The notes: a model not told the origin generated them from the letters alone. Shown: positions 44,241-57,000, numbered from the stretch's first letter. The stretch is DNA of 64,000 nucleotides from Heloderma charlesbogerti (GCA_026122225.1 JANEZZ010000982.1:801501-865500); one strand, 5' to 3'. Translations and numbers: made by a program.

Positions 44241-46251
44241 TGGCAGCATTGTATTCCCTCCCCAGCAGCCATTTTCCCCAAAACATGCCCACACACACTG
44301 CAGTTAGGCTTTTAAAAAGCCTCAGTTGGCATCAGTGATCTGAGATAAGGCAAGGAAACTGATGCGCTGGATGGAGACCTCCAGTGGACCATGTTGGGGA
44401 CCTCCCATGGATTTCCCATCCCTACTGTAAGTGGATATCAGCTGGACCATTCTGTATATTGTTAAGGAATTTATTAAAATATTTTTAGGCTGCCTTTTGG
44501 CCCAAAAGGTCTGTAAAGTGGCTTACAATTTTAATTACCAGAGAACCTTTTCTTAATGGGTGGTACAGAAGTGTTGTAAATAAAATAAAATAAACAAATA
44601 GGCTGCCATTTCAGATTTCCTCAAAAAACCTCTTCCAAGGGTCATTTGGGAAAATGGTAGTCTCTCCCTCTCCCCCCAACCCCCGCAGTGTTGAAGGCCT
44701 GCCATTCTTTGTTGCAGTTGCCACAAAATGGATAGGGCATTTCAAGAAATCTACAATGGCAGCTGTCAGCCCTACTCCAGTGAATTTTCCTCCTGCTCCA
44801 ATATTTGCCCCTGTCTCCAAAAGTAGCTAAAATCATGCACGCACACACGCACGCACATACACACACCCCTTTATGGCCTGTGAACGGGGCCACAACATTG
44901 GTCAAGTGTATTTCCATTCAGACATATACAAACCTGTCTGAGGAGAATATTGCATAGACTGGGCAACATGACTGAAAAGCCCCTCCCTTCCTATGTCTAA
45001 CCTCAGACAGTGGGGGCTCCCAGCTTAGGGGCTCCAAAGAAGACCCTAAATATCAGGCTGGTCCCTAAGAGAGAAGGTGGTTCTTCAAGCATACAGGTCC
45101 CTAGCCATGTCAACAACAGCATCTTGAATTGTACCTGGAAGCACACTAACCAGCGGAAACCAAAGTCTTCGCACTCAAGGGTGCCAGCTGTTGTTTATTC
45201 TGCAGCAGTGGAAGATGAGTTCAGAGGAAGGGGGAATACACTTTTAGCTCTGTGCATTACCTCCCATGGACATCGATAGGTTTTGAGTCATGCCATGTAA
45301 CACAGAGCAAGGGGAAAATGTACCAGTTGTGGTCTCCTGCATGCTGCAAAATCTTCCCTCTTTATATTTTAACCTCACACAAATGAAGGCAGCATTTATC
45401 CACCTGTAACATGTCACGATTAAGCCCTTTATAGTTCCCTCTCTCAAGGTGCCTCTGGTCTCCCATGAATTTTCAGCGCAGCTTGTGATGTTAGCTAAAT
45501 ATCTCTTGATACTTGACAAGGCACGGTGCATTGTCTGAAGCCTCTGCAAAAACAAGGGCCAATTCAGTGTGAAATGTAGCAAGGCCACCAATTCGCGGCT
45601 GCTTTGCTTTTAACCTTATTATGACCCCAGTCTTTTGCCCAAGTCACAGTGTGTCCCCATCAATGGCAACAGCACACAGATTGTCCAAATCAATTTTTTT
45701 TTGTTCTTTTCAACTGCTCCTGGGTAGCGATGTCACTATTTGCTCAGCGGTAGCACCTGGGAGTTGCAATGAGGAAAAGAAATTGTGATTCAGGCGAGCT
45801 GCAAACATCGCTAACCAGCTGGACATGCCAAGTCTTTTTTTCCTAGTGTAATAGCTTCTCAAACATTGGTTTGAAATTATCCTTAAGCAAAAAGTGGGAC
45901 TTTGTTCTGTCATTATCTCAACTTCCCTAATTACCAGACTCAGCTGTGGATGGTAAAAGAGACACTAGCCTTTTAACTAGACACAGAATCAGCCCAGAAT
46001 GGGTTCTGTTCTTCAGATGCTGTAAACGAGCAAGAGAGAAAGAGATTTGCAATGGTGGATTACTGTTGTGCAGAGAGGATCTTGTTGACAGTATAGTACT
46101 TTAAAAAGGCCAAAGTGATAGCATTTAGAGACACCATTTAAGCCTTTGGAAGAGTGGGAGCGTTTGGTGTGGAATTGTCAGGGTCCAGTGGGGTCCAAAA
46201 GTGTTATTTGTGAGTGCAAAAGGGCCAGAGGCACATGACATGAGAAAGTAG
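44241..46251. other. No gene recognised
   Basis: A possible L2 tip near 44470-44600 and an impure (CA)n near 44838-44868. No motif-bearing frame. Confidence 0.35.
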
Positions 46252-46259
46252 ACAGGAAG

Positions 46260-46863
46260 TAGGGATGGCACGGGCGCCCAGTTCAGTCCGGGAATCCCGC
46301 AGACCCACTCCTGCACGCACCCCCAAGCCTCGCTTGCCGCGCCCCTGCTCACCCCGCTCCCTGCCTGCACTCGGCAAATGGCCTGCACTCACCCCGGTGG
46401 CCTTGTTAAGCTTCGCGGTCGCCATGTTTGGAGAAATACAATGACGACTGCAAAAATGCACAAATTTGCGCACTCGTGGAAATGTGCATTTTTGCAAATG
46501 TGCATATTCGTGTGTGCGCAAAAAGCGCATTTTCTGAAAAACGCACATTTTGCGCATATTTGTGTGTGTGCAAAATGCTCACACACTAATGTGTGCCTTT
46601 GCAAAACTGCACTTTCGCGCATGAGAATATGTGCATTCGCAAAAACACACTTTTTGCTCATTCAAAAACCTGCACATTTTTGCTGTTGCCATTTTATTTA
46701 TTTTTTAAATGTCAACTGTGGAGCTCGATGAGGCTGCTGGGGTGAGTGCAGGCTGCTCATCGAGCGTGGGAGGGGCTTGAGTGCAGTCCGGGGACCGGCG
46801 AGTGGGAGCAGGGCTGGGCAGGCATCCGGAGAACCCGAACGGGAGTGAGTTTGCACATCCCTA
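46260..46863. mobile_element. hAT-like element with TTTGCGCA-type interior (604 bp)
   Basis: Perfect 8 bp duplication ACAGGAAG (46252-46259 and 46864-46871). Termini TAGGGATGGCACGGGC and GAGTTTGCACATCCCTA. The middle (46436-46690) is a cryptic array of CAAAAATGCACAAATTTGCG-like sequence on both strands, flanked by GC-rich arms. Non-coding; the overlapping Cys/His-rich frames come from this array. Confidence 0.9.
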
Positions 46864-46879
46864 ACAGGAAGACATTTTT

Positions 46880-47287
46880 CTCCCTCTCACATAATACTAG
46901 AACCCAGGGTCATCCTATGAAGCTGAATGGTGGGAGATTCAGGACAGATCAAAGGAAGGACTTCTTCTTCACACAGCGCATGGTTAAACGATGGAATTTG
47001 CTACCACAAGACGTAGTGATGGCCACCAATTTAAAAGGTGATTAGACAAATTCATGGAGGATAAGGCAATCAATGGCTACTAGTCCTGATGGCTATATGC
47101 TGCCTCCAGTATCAGAGGCAGTATGCCTATGTACACCTGCTGGGGAACATGGGCAGGAGAGTGCTGTTGCACTCAAGTCCTGCTTGTGGGTTTCCCGTGA
47201 GCAGCTGGTTGGCCACTCTGGGAACAGAATACTGGGCTAGATGGACCCTTGGTCTGATCCATAGTGGCTCTTCTTATGTTCTTATGA
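46880..47287 (+). mobile_element. CR1-like (L3-type) 3' end
   Basis: Plus frame has TFFSLSHNTRTQGHPMKLNG and KDFFFTQRMV, then the UTR and a terminal GGTCTGATCCATAGTGGCTC with TTCTTATGTTCTTATGA. Confidence 0.85.
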
Positions 47288-47790
47288 CATGGTTCAAGAC
47301 AGGCAGGTGATCAGCAACACACCACACAGGATCCTGTGTGGCTGCTTTCAGCAGAATGTTGCTCAGATTGAGGAGTCAAGGCTGGGTCAGTTGTTACATA
47401 AGGGAGGTGGGGTCCTGATTGGCTCCCCTTGATATCTAATCCATTTGGGCTGACCAGCTGCAGTATCTCTTCCTGCTACTGTTAGAGTGGCACCGTGGAG
47501 CAGTAAGTCTTAGGTCTTCTCTTTTGTTCACCCATGAGCTAGTCCCTGCTGCCAGATTCTCCCATTGAAACCTGCTGGCACCTTAGGGAGAGATGCAAGG
47601 TTCACAGCCAAATTTAAAGGCCTATGTCATGGCTGATGGTCTGGAGTAGGGCAGAATGGAAAGAGTGATGTAATCCAAAATTCATAAAACTGACCCAATT
47701 AATTAAAGAAAAATGTTTTTTTGAAATCCCCCCACACACACACACACTTTGTTTCTCCAAAACATTTTGCTGATTCTTCACCACGTTTGC
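47288..47790. other. No gene recognised
   Basis: A short (CA)n near 47731-47747. Confidence 0.3.
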
Positions 47791-47856
47791 TTGGGAATAA
47801 GTCCCTTGAACTCACTGGGGCTTACTTGTCATTATATATGCACAGGATTGCGCTCT

Positions 47857-47979
47857 TAGGGCACAATCCTGTGCACGTTTAGACAAACAAAGGTCCTACA
47901 GCTCCCAGCATTCCCCAGCCATCCATGCTGGCTGTAGGAGTTTCCCCCCCTTTAAACATGCATAGCATTGCATCCTTAA
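47857..47979. mobile_element. Short hairpin MITE
   Basis: TTAGGGCACAATCCTGTGCA at left, GCATAGCATTGCATCCTTAA at right, inner GTCCTACAGCTCCCAGCATT. Related to 11.75 kb. A half copy of another hairpin MITE (ATATGCACAGGATTGCGCTC) abuts it at 47793-47856. Confidence 0.7.
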
Positions 47980-48120
47980 TCTCTGATTCCCTCCATCCTC
48001 CTCCCCACCCCTCCCCCAACGACATGGGATGACTTGTAAAATTCTGGGTCTGCTTTCAAATAAAGGATATTTGGGGCTTTTGCAAGACGTTCCTTCAAAA
48101 TATTGAAGGTATATCTTGCA

Positions 48121-48146
48121 GATAGATGGATAGATAGATAGATAGA
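48121..48146. repeat. (ATAG)n microsatellite
   Basis: About 6 units. Confidence 0.85.
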
Positions 48147-48257
48147 CTAACAACAGAGTAATTCATTTATGAATTGCTCTGTTGTTAGTCTGTCTGCCTT
48201 TCTTATATGTTTTAACTGAAGACTGACTGCATCCATAGTGGATCCAGAGCTTACACC

Positions 48258-48258
<1 letters not shown>

Positions 48259-48291
<33 letters not shown>
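48259..48291. repeat. (TG)n microsatellite
   Basis: About 15 units. Confidence 0.9.
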
Positions 48292-48292
<1 letters not shown>

Positions 48293-48495
48293 GTTTAAAA
48301 ATAAGGTTGCATGGAATGACACATGGTGACTGCATTTTTAACAAGCCTCCTTCAGGCACTGCCCTTTCTTTGGAGGGGTATTTCAGACTCAAATAAAAAT
48401 GAACTCCTGAAAGAATGATCTGCCCACTCTGTAAAAGTGTCTGTATTTTTATGCTACAGTGGTGGCTCCTGTGAATGGCAAAGGAGGCAACCTTT

Positions 48496-48519
48496 TATAT
48501 ATATATATATATATATAGT
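48496..48519. repeat. (AT)n microsatellite
   Basis: About 11 units. Confidence 0.9.
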
Positions 48520-48564
48520 GGCCGCCATTTTGAGTGGGTATGGGTGGGTAAAACAAACTATTCC

Positions 48565-48692
48565 AGCCTTCCACAACCTGTTGTCCACCAGATATGTTGG
48601 ACTACAACTCCCATTCTCCCCAGCCAGCATGGCTTTGCTGGCTGGAGATGATGGAAGTTGTAGTGCAATACATGTGGAGGACAGCAGGTTGA
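48565..48692. mobile_element. Hairpin MITE
   Basis: CAGCCTTCCACAACCTGTTG at left, CAGCAGGTTGAGGAAGGCTG at right. The inner arms GGACTACAACTCCCATTCTC and GGAAGTTGTAGT surround CCAGCATGG...GCTGG. Same family as 21.72 kb. Confidence 0.8.
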
Positions 48693-49206
48693 GGAAGGCT
48701 GCTTTATTCCAATCCAGAGTTTCTGTTTCTACAGAGATTCTGGATACCAGAATCCAGGTTTTAGTCTGAGAGAGAAAGAGCGAGAGTGAGAGAGACAGTG
48801 TGTTTGGGCATCAAAGCACTGTTTTGTGCATAAAACAAGCAGAGGAAGAATATCATTTTATAGCATATATATTGGACAACAAGCCAAACCCTCACAATTT
48901 TTATAGCCATTAGGATAGCAAATAGTGTTGCTGCATCCAGCTGGCCAGAAATTCCTAACTGGGTCATAAAAGTGTAACTGTAGGGTAGCATGAAATCTGA
49001 AACAAAACTGATGGGGTTGTTGTTGTTTGTCCTTTGCCAGCAATTTTAATTCTTTGTAGAGTGGAAATGAAACTGGGGTCAAAAGAAATTTCAAGCAAAT
49101 GTTACCACCTCCCTTTTGCCTGCAAGTATGTGCTCCTAATTTTGAATTTTCTCCAACATTTCCAAGTATGAATGCAGTTGGATGTCAGTATTATAAAAGA
49201 AAGTGC

Positions 49207-49655
49207 TAAAAGAGCAATCCTATGTCCCTAGACAGCATCTGGGAGAGATAGGATTCTTCAGTTGCCCAGCTATGAGCTCATTGACAGCACTATGACCTCA
49301 TAGCTGGGAAACTGTGCTCTCCGCCCCCTCATAGCCGGGGCAGAGAGAACTGCACTGCTGCCACCTCCATTCTCATAACACGGAGCACGGAGGCATGAGA
49401 ATGGGACGTTCCTGGGTGTGGGGATAGGAGGAGACCACGGAAACTGTTTTAGACAGCTTCTTATGTGGTCTCCAGCCCTGTTCCTACCCCCTCCCCAAAG
49501 CCACACTTACACATCTAAGGCAAAGTGCAGGGTGGCTGCAGCATGGAGGGAATCCTGTCCCCCATGCTCCTTCCACCCTGTATTGGATAGGGGGTCACCT
49601 CCAACTTCAGGGGAGGTCGGAGGCATCCATCTATCTCTATAGGATTGTGCCCTAA
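49207..49655. mobile_element. MITE, about 450 bp
   Basis: AAGAGCAATCCTATGTCCCT at left and TATAGGATTGTGCCCTAAA at right share the CAATCCTAT end of the 11.75 kb family. The GC-rich middle is non-coding. Confidence 0.5.
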
Positions 49656-51013
49656 ACCTGTTCAATTTTTTAAAAAACTTTATTTTTATATCATTTTTTC
49701 AGTACAAGGAACATGGGCTAAACATAGTTTGAAAAAGTTAAAGAAAACAATCAAGTACAGTCCAATTCAGTTAGGAAGCATAGAGTACAGAACTGCAAAA
49801 CCTTGAAGCTGAAATTATTTTTTCTTGAGTAGGTTAGCAAAATCCTCTAATGGTTTGAAGGGGCTTGGACCTGGGATATATGATCAACATACCACAATAA
49901 TGGGTAGCATGTTGCATACAATGTTTCAGGTATCACATAGCCTTTAACAGCTTTCATATGGTGGTTAAGCTTGTCCATTAATAAATGATCCCAAAGCCTC
50001 TGAAACCAAGCTTGGATAGAAAAGCCCACTGAACTTTTCCAGTGGCTTGCAATTGTTGCTGTTGCTGGTGCTAAGAGTGTAACGTAACGGCTTTATGCAG
50101 GGTAGACTGTGAATCCTTTGGAAAGACACCCAGAATTTCAAGTACCAGAGTCTTGGTGATGTTTTGTTTTGTCATTTATCCTGCAGGAACTTACTTTTAC
50201 TTTCCTTTAAAATTCATCAGCAGAGAATTCAGATTTAGGCTCTTTAAAAGTATCCCTCAAAATCAAATTCAAAAGCCAACCTTGAAAATGTTTGAAATTT
50301 TCAAAACTTGATTTGGGATTCTGATATTTTGCTTAATTTCAAATTGGTGCTACTTTTCATTTCAGCCCAAACCTCTAGCCATGGATGGCCTGAGACATTT
50401 TGGTGGAGCAGGCAGAAAAACAAAATGGTGCCCTTCATGGTGTTAAAAATGTTTTTAAAATAATAATTTTCCATTTGTTGCCTTTTAATGGTCCATATCT
50501 GCTAATTAGTGAGTGTGAGAGAGAACGTTGCCAGTGGAGTGCCTGAGAAAGAGTGTGTGAGAGAGGTGAGATGATCTAGCCTGGAACTTGATTCAGAGGA
50601 GTTATGAGGATTTACCTTGGGAAATTAGAATGGAAAGATATTAGAACTGAGAAGTGTACCAGGTACCTGTGGAATGGGTTACATGCTGGAGAGGGAGTTG
50701 CATTGAGATAATATTATTACTTATACAGGGCTGCAAGTATATACACACTGCTTTACAGAATAACTCATGCAAGAACTTTACGTGGCTTAAGGTAAAATAG
50801 TTAGAGGAAGGAAGGATACATGCAGTGATATATCTGAATATGGGAACTAGTGCTGTTGTGAAAATTCATAAGGCTTTTTTTCAGCCATTCCTGAGGAATT
50901 TGGGGGCAAATTGAAGCCCAAAATCATGGTAGGGAGAATGATTATTTCCCGAATTCTATGCAGGACCACTTACCATAACTGTATAAGGTGGTTGAGTTTT
51001 GTTTTGTTTTTTT
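49656..51013. other. No gene recognised
   Basis: AT-rich sequence; an L2-like UTR is possible at 49.67-49.80 kb but not established. Confidence 0.3.
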
Positions 51014-51303
51014 GCTTTAAAACAAAGGTACCACGCTGCTATAAGTGTCATGGAAGTCTCTCTGCTGTTTCTAACCACCTGCACTTCCTAGAATGGCTTC
51101 AGAGCAAAGTAACAAAATATGATGTCACATCACTTCCAAGCTACTCCAGGAAGAGGAACTGGCAGGAAGCCGCTGGCCACTCTTCCTGGAGTGGCTTGGG
51201 AGGGATATGACATCATGTTTTGTTGTGTCACTCTGAAGCCATTCTAGGAAGTGGGGCGAGGGACAGGAAGTAACAGAGTGGGTCCCATGCCTTTGTTTTG
51301 AAG
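51014..51303. mobile_element. Foldback element, about 290 bp
   Basis: CTTTAAAACAAAGGTACCAC at left pairs with CCATGCCTTTGTTTTGAAG at right. Inner arms: CACTTCCTAGAATGGCTTCA with TGAAGCCATTCTAGGAAGTG, and GCTACTCCAGGAAGAG with CTCTTCCTGGAGTGGC. No coding and no clear target duplication. Confidence 0.8.
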
Positions 51304-52019
51304 TAAAAATAAGCACAAAAACACCTTCACCACCTTGTATGATTAAGGTAAGCAGCAACCCACCCCAGCAAGATTTGACCTGGGAGTGATATCATGGGGA
51401 AACTTAAAATTTTGCCCCAGCACTAATGTGAACAGAAAAATGAAGAGGCAAGACCAGATAAAGTTTCAAAGGAAAGGAACAAGGCATCTTTGCTGGATGC
51501 AAGAGGAGATGAGAAGCCAATGTGGGGCTATGAAGAAGGGAGTTGCTTGGGCAGTGAGATAGGAGAATGATTTTGGCAGCAGAGTTCTTGATAGATGCAA
51601 GGAGAGAACAGATATGTAACAAATGGGTTTCTACAGCCTTCCAGCTGACGTGCTGCAAAATGACGAGCCACATCACACATCTGTCAATCCTGTTGCCTTA
51701 CATGATTTTGTGCAAACATGACACCACTGGAATTGTAGTGACAGATCAGGCTCAACATGACATATCCATGGGGAAATTAGCACAAAAGGCTCCCTAAAGT
51801 ATTTGTGAAGGTTCCCTACCCCACACTACGTACATACAAATATTTCACACAGAAAGAAAGAAAAAAATATATGTCAAAAGTGGGATGGATTGAGCAAAGA
51901 GGTATCATAAATTCATTGTGTGTTCTGCAGGGAAGGATTCTGCAGGAATGATAACTTATGTTTAACTTTATACCAAACATCACCTATTCTACAGGTAAAT
52001 CACATATTGTATCTGTGGT
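51304..52019. other. No gene recognised
   Basis: Chance frames only. Confidence 0.3.
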
Positions 52020-52023
52020 CATT

Positions 52024-52066
52024 TTCTTTCTTTCTTTCTTTCTCTCTCTCTCTCTGTCTCTCTCTG

Positions 52067-52120
<54 letters not shown>
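52024..52120. repeat. (TTTC)n-(TC)n-(AC)n compound microsatellite
   Basis: TTTC repeats pass into interrupted TC and then about 11 AC units. Confidence 0.95.
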
Positions 52121-53965
52121 TTTGCATGGCATTTTATGTTGAAATAAAGTTAAAAATGCAGGCAACATAAAGGAAGAATACACATAGCAATACATGATCA
52201 CTAAATTATCAAGGGGAAAGGGAAACTCGCCAATTACATTCTTATTATATCATGGGTAAGCTTGTAAGACAATTGGAATAGAAAAACCTAAGGAGGAACT
52301 CCCTAACTATTGAGAGACGTTGGAGGCTGTGTGAGTTATGTAGCCAAATCATAGCCAGAACAAAATATGCATCTGTATTTCATTGGCATGAGATCAAATG
52401 CCTGAAGAGCTTCTGCACAGGAGATAAATGGAATAATGGTGTCATAATGTCTTTTTAAAAATTGAAGTTCGTTCCATGCTTGTTGCACTTGCTAAGTACG
52501 TTTGTACATAATCTCTCAAATTTTATCAATCCACTGTGGTTTAGAAGGGTAATTTCTTGTTTTGCCTGCTTTTCCCATCCCACAGTGAGGGGATTACAAC
52601 GAGGCTTAAACCTGGCCAGTTGTTGCATGAAGTAGTGCCAGATGCAACCTGACAAGGACCTGCAGCTCATCATTGGAATAACAAAATTGTGTATTGGTCT
52701 GGAGGATGACATCACACTCCTCATTCCCTTTAGCAAAGGCAATGAAAAATTATTCGGATTAGCATCTGAAGACATCGGCAGAGAACAAAGAGCTCAATGT
52801 CCCCCAGTTCAGATATCAACTCATCCATGACAACCCCGGCTGGCCTTAAGCAACTATCTCCCAGCTCATCCCCATTGATAAATGGCTATAGCTAAGTGGT
52901 TGACAGAATACTGTGGACAGAATCCAATGGGGCATTTATGACCCTGCCGATTCTCTTGTGGCCCACAGATTCTGTTGCACAAGAGGCGGGTCCCACCAAT
53001 TCCATCGCGTGAGTGGGATCACCACTTGCACAACAGAGATTTAGCCCTTCCCAGAGGAAGCCCTGAAATGAGTGAAAATGCTCATATCTCAATTGGAATA
53101 GGTCAGGGGAGCTCCCTTATATGACCTCTGCCAACCTGCCCCATTCCAGAAATGAGTATTTTTCACTCTTTTCCAGCTGCCCTGGCTGGAAGTGCTAAAT
53201 CTTCATGCCACAACCAAATGCAAACCTGCCATTTGAGGATAAGAATTGGTGGGGCGTAAGAGAATCTGCGGGGGTGTAAATACTGGATTGTATTTTGCCC
53301 TATGGGTATTCAAGTGCCATTGCAGGGTGCTCCAGTGGGGAGGCAAGGAATTCCCCTTGTACAAGATGCCTTGTCCTAGCCATGAAATGGAATCCCCAGC
53401 TGGATGAGTAGACGTCTGCTTGCATAACTTTGGATACAGCCCATTATTGTTAAAAAGTTGTAAACACAAAAGTATCTAGTAGGTGATTTTCCCTAATAGA
53501 AGGCAGTATTCAGGGGAAGGTCCTTGGCAAACTCTAAGCAGCTCTCTCTTCTTTGAATGCATAAGAAGAGTGCCCTACATCTCCTGTTAAAGAAATTCAG
53601 GTAGCATGACTAGGTGTAGATCTCTACACTGAGATGCTACCAGTCAGGATTAGCAACTGGGCTAGGTGAATGATCGGTTTAACATGGTATATGAAGGTTC
53701 ATCATACGGTCTTGAACGATGTTCCTCTCCCAAAGATTTTAAGACCTAGGCAGGCTTGTATAGGAGAGCAATGGCCTGTAAAGTCCAGGAGGCACTAATG
53801 AGCTATGTTCCTGCTCTATGTTTACCAGTTGAAATGACATAACAATATGCATTGTTAAACTGTGGTTACAACAAGCCCATTAATGCCCCACTACTCATTT
53901 TGCCCCTCTGAGTGGTCAGGTTGTTTGTATATGTGTTCACTACCAACTTATTTTGGTTTCATACC
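52121..53965. other. No gene recognised
   Basis: The 52455-52775 minus frame and 53203-53469 minus frame lack family motifs. Confidence 0.35.
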
Positions 53966-54112
53966 AGTTTAACTACCAGTGTTCCTTCCCCAAAGAACCC
54001 AGAGAAGTGTAGTTGGGTGAAGGTGATAAGACCTTTCTTAGATATCTCTAACCTCCCTTGCTGAACTACAGTTCCCAGACTTTCTTGGGGAGAAGAAAGT
54101 ACTATTAAACTA
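53966..54112. mobile_element. Hairpin MITE, about 147 bp
   Basis: AGTTTAACTACCAGTGTTCC at left pairs with AAGTACTATTAAACTAG at right. Inner CCCCAAAGAACCCAGAGAAG and ACTACAGTTCCCAGACTTTC with TTGGGG are opposed. Confidence 0.7.
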
Positions 54113-55725
54113 GTTCAAGCCTGTCAGGTAAATACACCCTCCATAATTTGCCAAGTCAGAAGGTGATCATCCTAGAATCTATCTGAAATCACAAAGACTT
54201 CAGTCTCAAAGAGGTGAAAGATCTCAGTTATTTTACGTGGCATCAAAATGTTATTAAGTGGCACTGTATAACACAAGTCAGACAACTTTATGGATAAGTG
54301 TGTGTGTTTTCCAAAACACATCAGTCACCCTTAAGATATTGCTGGTAAAACAATGGCAACTTTAATATTTGCACTGCGGTTATCATTAAAATAAAAGGCA
54401 ATCCATAGACGTCAGCTATAAACCATCAAAAAATAGCTGAGAGCTAGCTTTCGACACAGTTCAGCCTACTTGAAGTGGGCCAAGGCTGGACTGGCGGCCC
54501 TTTGGCCAAGCCACAAGGAGGATTAAAGGTCACTCCTCCTAAAGGTCTCTCTTATCTTCCCTTCCACTTTCCGTATACAGCTTTCTTCCATTGGTTTCTG
54601 GGAGGTAGATGTGATCTGTCTGAGTGATGGCAATGCTTTTGGAAGTGTTCTCAAGTCAACATTTGTTTTATTTCTGAAAATAATAGATGGACTGTTAAGC
54701 ACACAATGCTGTGGTTTTTAGAGACAAATGCTGTCTTTTGGGAATAAATTAAAAAAAGACGAATTATTATGTGTATATAGGGAGAATCAACAAGGTTCAA
54801 GCTTGCTGAGGTTCTCAAAGTTCTGCTCCATCCTCCTCACTCCACCTCACTCTCGTTTTTTATTATGGTCTTTTTTTCTTTTTCTTTGAATGGGGAAAGC
54901 GTCCATTTCAGAACACATTTTTGAAAGCACGCACCCAAATGTGCATTTTCCCCCCATACACCAAAGCATGAAAAGGCCTAGTTTTTAAAACAAAAAACAA
55001 AACACTGTGATTTTTGTTTTGTTTTTAAAGCACATTTAAAAAAAAAAATACATGTTTTCAAATACAAAAGCCAGTTCTGGAACATGCAAGCTTTTCCTGG
55101 AAAAAATGCACTCAGATTTGTAGTCACGTTCGGTGGTGCACACAGGCAAATTCAAGTCAAAAATAAAGCCAAACGACATTATTGGACATCCTCCTGTGTG
55201 TGTTCTAGAATATTGAGAGCACATTGCATGAGTCTCTCTGGGACTGGGACGCTCCACGCAGCCCTGCAGAGTGCAGATGTGCTGCCTGGCAAACACTTAG
55301 CCCATATTAGCTGGGTTTAGGTCTTGCAATACATGTGAAGAAGGGATTGTGTGACTGCTGTTGCTGCACATTGAGCTATGTTCATATTGGCTTTCTGAAT
55401 ATGACCACAACCACGTAGAATCGGGACATTGCGGAGGCATGGCAAAATCTGACTCAATGTGTGCTGACAGCAGTTGCCACGGTCCTCTCAGTGTTCACGG
55501 TCAGAGCTAGAGCTCAGCATGGCTTGAGTGTTCTCTGTTGATTGTCATGTGACTTGGCCCTTTAAAAAACGGAAGAGTGATGCGACCGCTCATCTCGTTG
55601 CTTCACACCTTTTTTGAACATGCTCTCCTTTGCGCTGAATGTCGTGAGTTCAAAATTGTTCATACTGAAAAGCAGGGCAGTTCCAACAACTGAAGAAGAG
55701 ATAGTATCATGTATATATTGCCGCT
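54113..55725. other. No gene recognised
   Basis: A-rich and T-rich tracts with AAAACAAAAAACAAAACA opposed to TTTTTGTTTTGTTTT near 54985-55025 form an imperfect hairpin. No coding evidence. Confidence 0.35.
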
Positions 55726-55733
55726 ATCAAATA

Positions 55734-56346
55734 TAGGGATGGGTGGATCACTCACCCCGGTCTGGTTGGTGGGTTTCGCGGCGGGCGAGGCGATCCATCC
55801 CTCCCCCTGGAATCTGTCTGGAATCTGTTTGATCCTGCAAAGCCGGCCACCGGCTCTGCATCGCTGGCAGTATGGCCAGCCACCATTGCCATGCCATATC
55901 GGTGTGCTCAGTCCGGACGCAAATAGCATCCACTACGCCATTTGCATCCCTGTTTTCACAGAATAGGCTATGCAAATTATATTTACGTAGATATTTCTGT
56001 AGCCTATCACGTGAAAAAACAGGGACTCAAATGGCATAGTGGGCACCGTTTGCGGCCGTAAAGCTGTTAGATTAACCTAAATGCAGCCTTAAATGGCTGC
56101 ATTTAGGCTAATCTAACAGCTTTACGGTCGCAAAGGGTGCCCACTATGCCATTTGCGTCCGGACTGAGCACAGCGATACGGCACAACAATGGCGGCCAGC
56201 CATGTTGCCAGTGATGCTGAGCCAGTGGCCGGCTCCGCAGGATCAGCGTGGCAAAGGAGCTGGCCTGGACAGATTCCGAAGGGACATGGAGGTGAGTGCT
56301 CTGTTCCTCCACGGACCCCAGTGGGGCCAGATTCTTGACATCCCTA
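55734..56346. mobile_element. hAT-like element, foldback (613 bp)
   Basis: The flanks ATCAAATA (55726-55733) and ATAAAATA (56347-56354) match at 7 of 8. Ends TAGGGATGGGTGGATCAC and TTCTTGACATCCCTA. The interior is symmetrical about AATGCAGCCTTAAATGGCTG near 56088, with arms carrying TTAGATTAACC, CGGCCGTAAAGC and GCAAATGGCATAG. It keeps one AGGCTATGCAAATTAT...GTAGCCTATCACG palindrome like those of E1-E6, linking the two groups. Confidence 0.9.
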
Positions 56347-56421
56347 ATAAAATATTAATTCTGTGACTGAGCTCCATCCAGTTGACTTTCCTTTCAGTGT
56401 TCAGACATTGCCTTCCACAGC

Positions 56422-57000
56422 TAGGGATGGGGGTGGGGATTCATTTGGTTTGCATTTTAAATGCGAACTTACCTAATCTTGCACTTTTGAACCAATACGA
56501 GAACTGTTATCCTTCAATATTCGGACTTCTCTGAATTTTACAACAGAGTTCTTGAAATATATATATTTTTAAGTACAAAATGTGTGTATAATGAATAAAA
56601 AAAGGTAAAGGTGTCCCCAACCAGTCGTGTCCGACTCTAGGGTGCGGTGCTCATCCCCGTTTCTAAGCTGAAGAGCCAGCGCTGTCCGAAGACGCTTCCG
56701 TGGTCATGTGGCCGGCATGACTGAACACCGAGGTGCACGGAACTCTGTTACCTTTCCCGCCGAGGCGGTACCTATTTATCTACTTGCAATTTCTTGCTTT
56801 CGAACTGCTAGGTTGGCAGAAGCTGGGACTGAAGACAGGAGCTCACTCCGTCACGCAGCACTCGGGTCTCGAACTGCTGACCTGCCAACCTTCCAGTCTG
56901 CAGTTCAGCGTCTTATGTGCACATAAAATATATATGTTTGTGGAAATAATGTTAAAAATGACTTACATTAGGAAAGGTACTAAAGGTCCTTAAAACTGAA
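56422..57000. mobile_element. hAT-like element, AT-rich type, split by a SINE; right end unclear
   Basis: Starts TAGGGATGGGGGTGGGG and resembles the 42.12 kb element (TTTGCATTTTAAATGCGAAC, TTGCACTTTTGAACC). A Sauria SINE interrupts it at about 56600-56917. The right terminus was not identified. Confidence 0.5.
56600..56917 (-). mobile_element. Sauria-type SINE, minus strand, slightly 5' truncated
   Basis: Complement of the 17.53 kb copy: starts AAAGGTAAAGGTGTCCCC, includes GTCGTGTCCGACTCTAGGGT, the B-box region GGGTCTCGAACTGC, and ends at about 56917 before the A box. About 20 bases of the head are missing. Confidence 0.9.

Noticed and set aside
51014..51303. miRNA precursor
   Set aside because: The hairpin is far longer than a typical pre-miRNA and looks like a fold-back element; no expression evidence.
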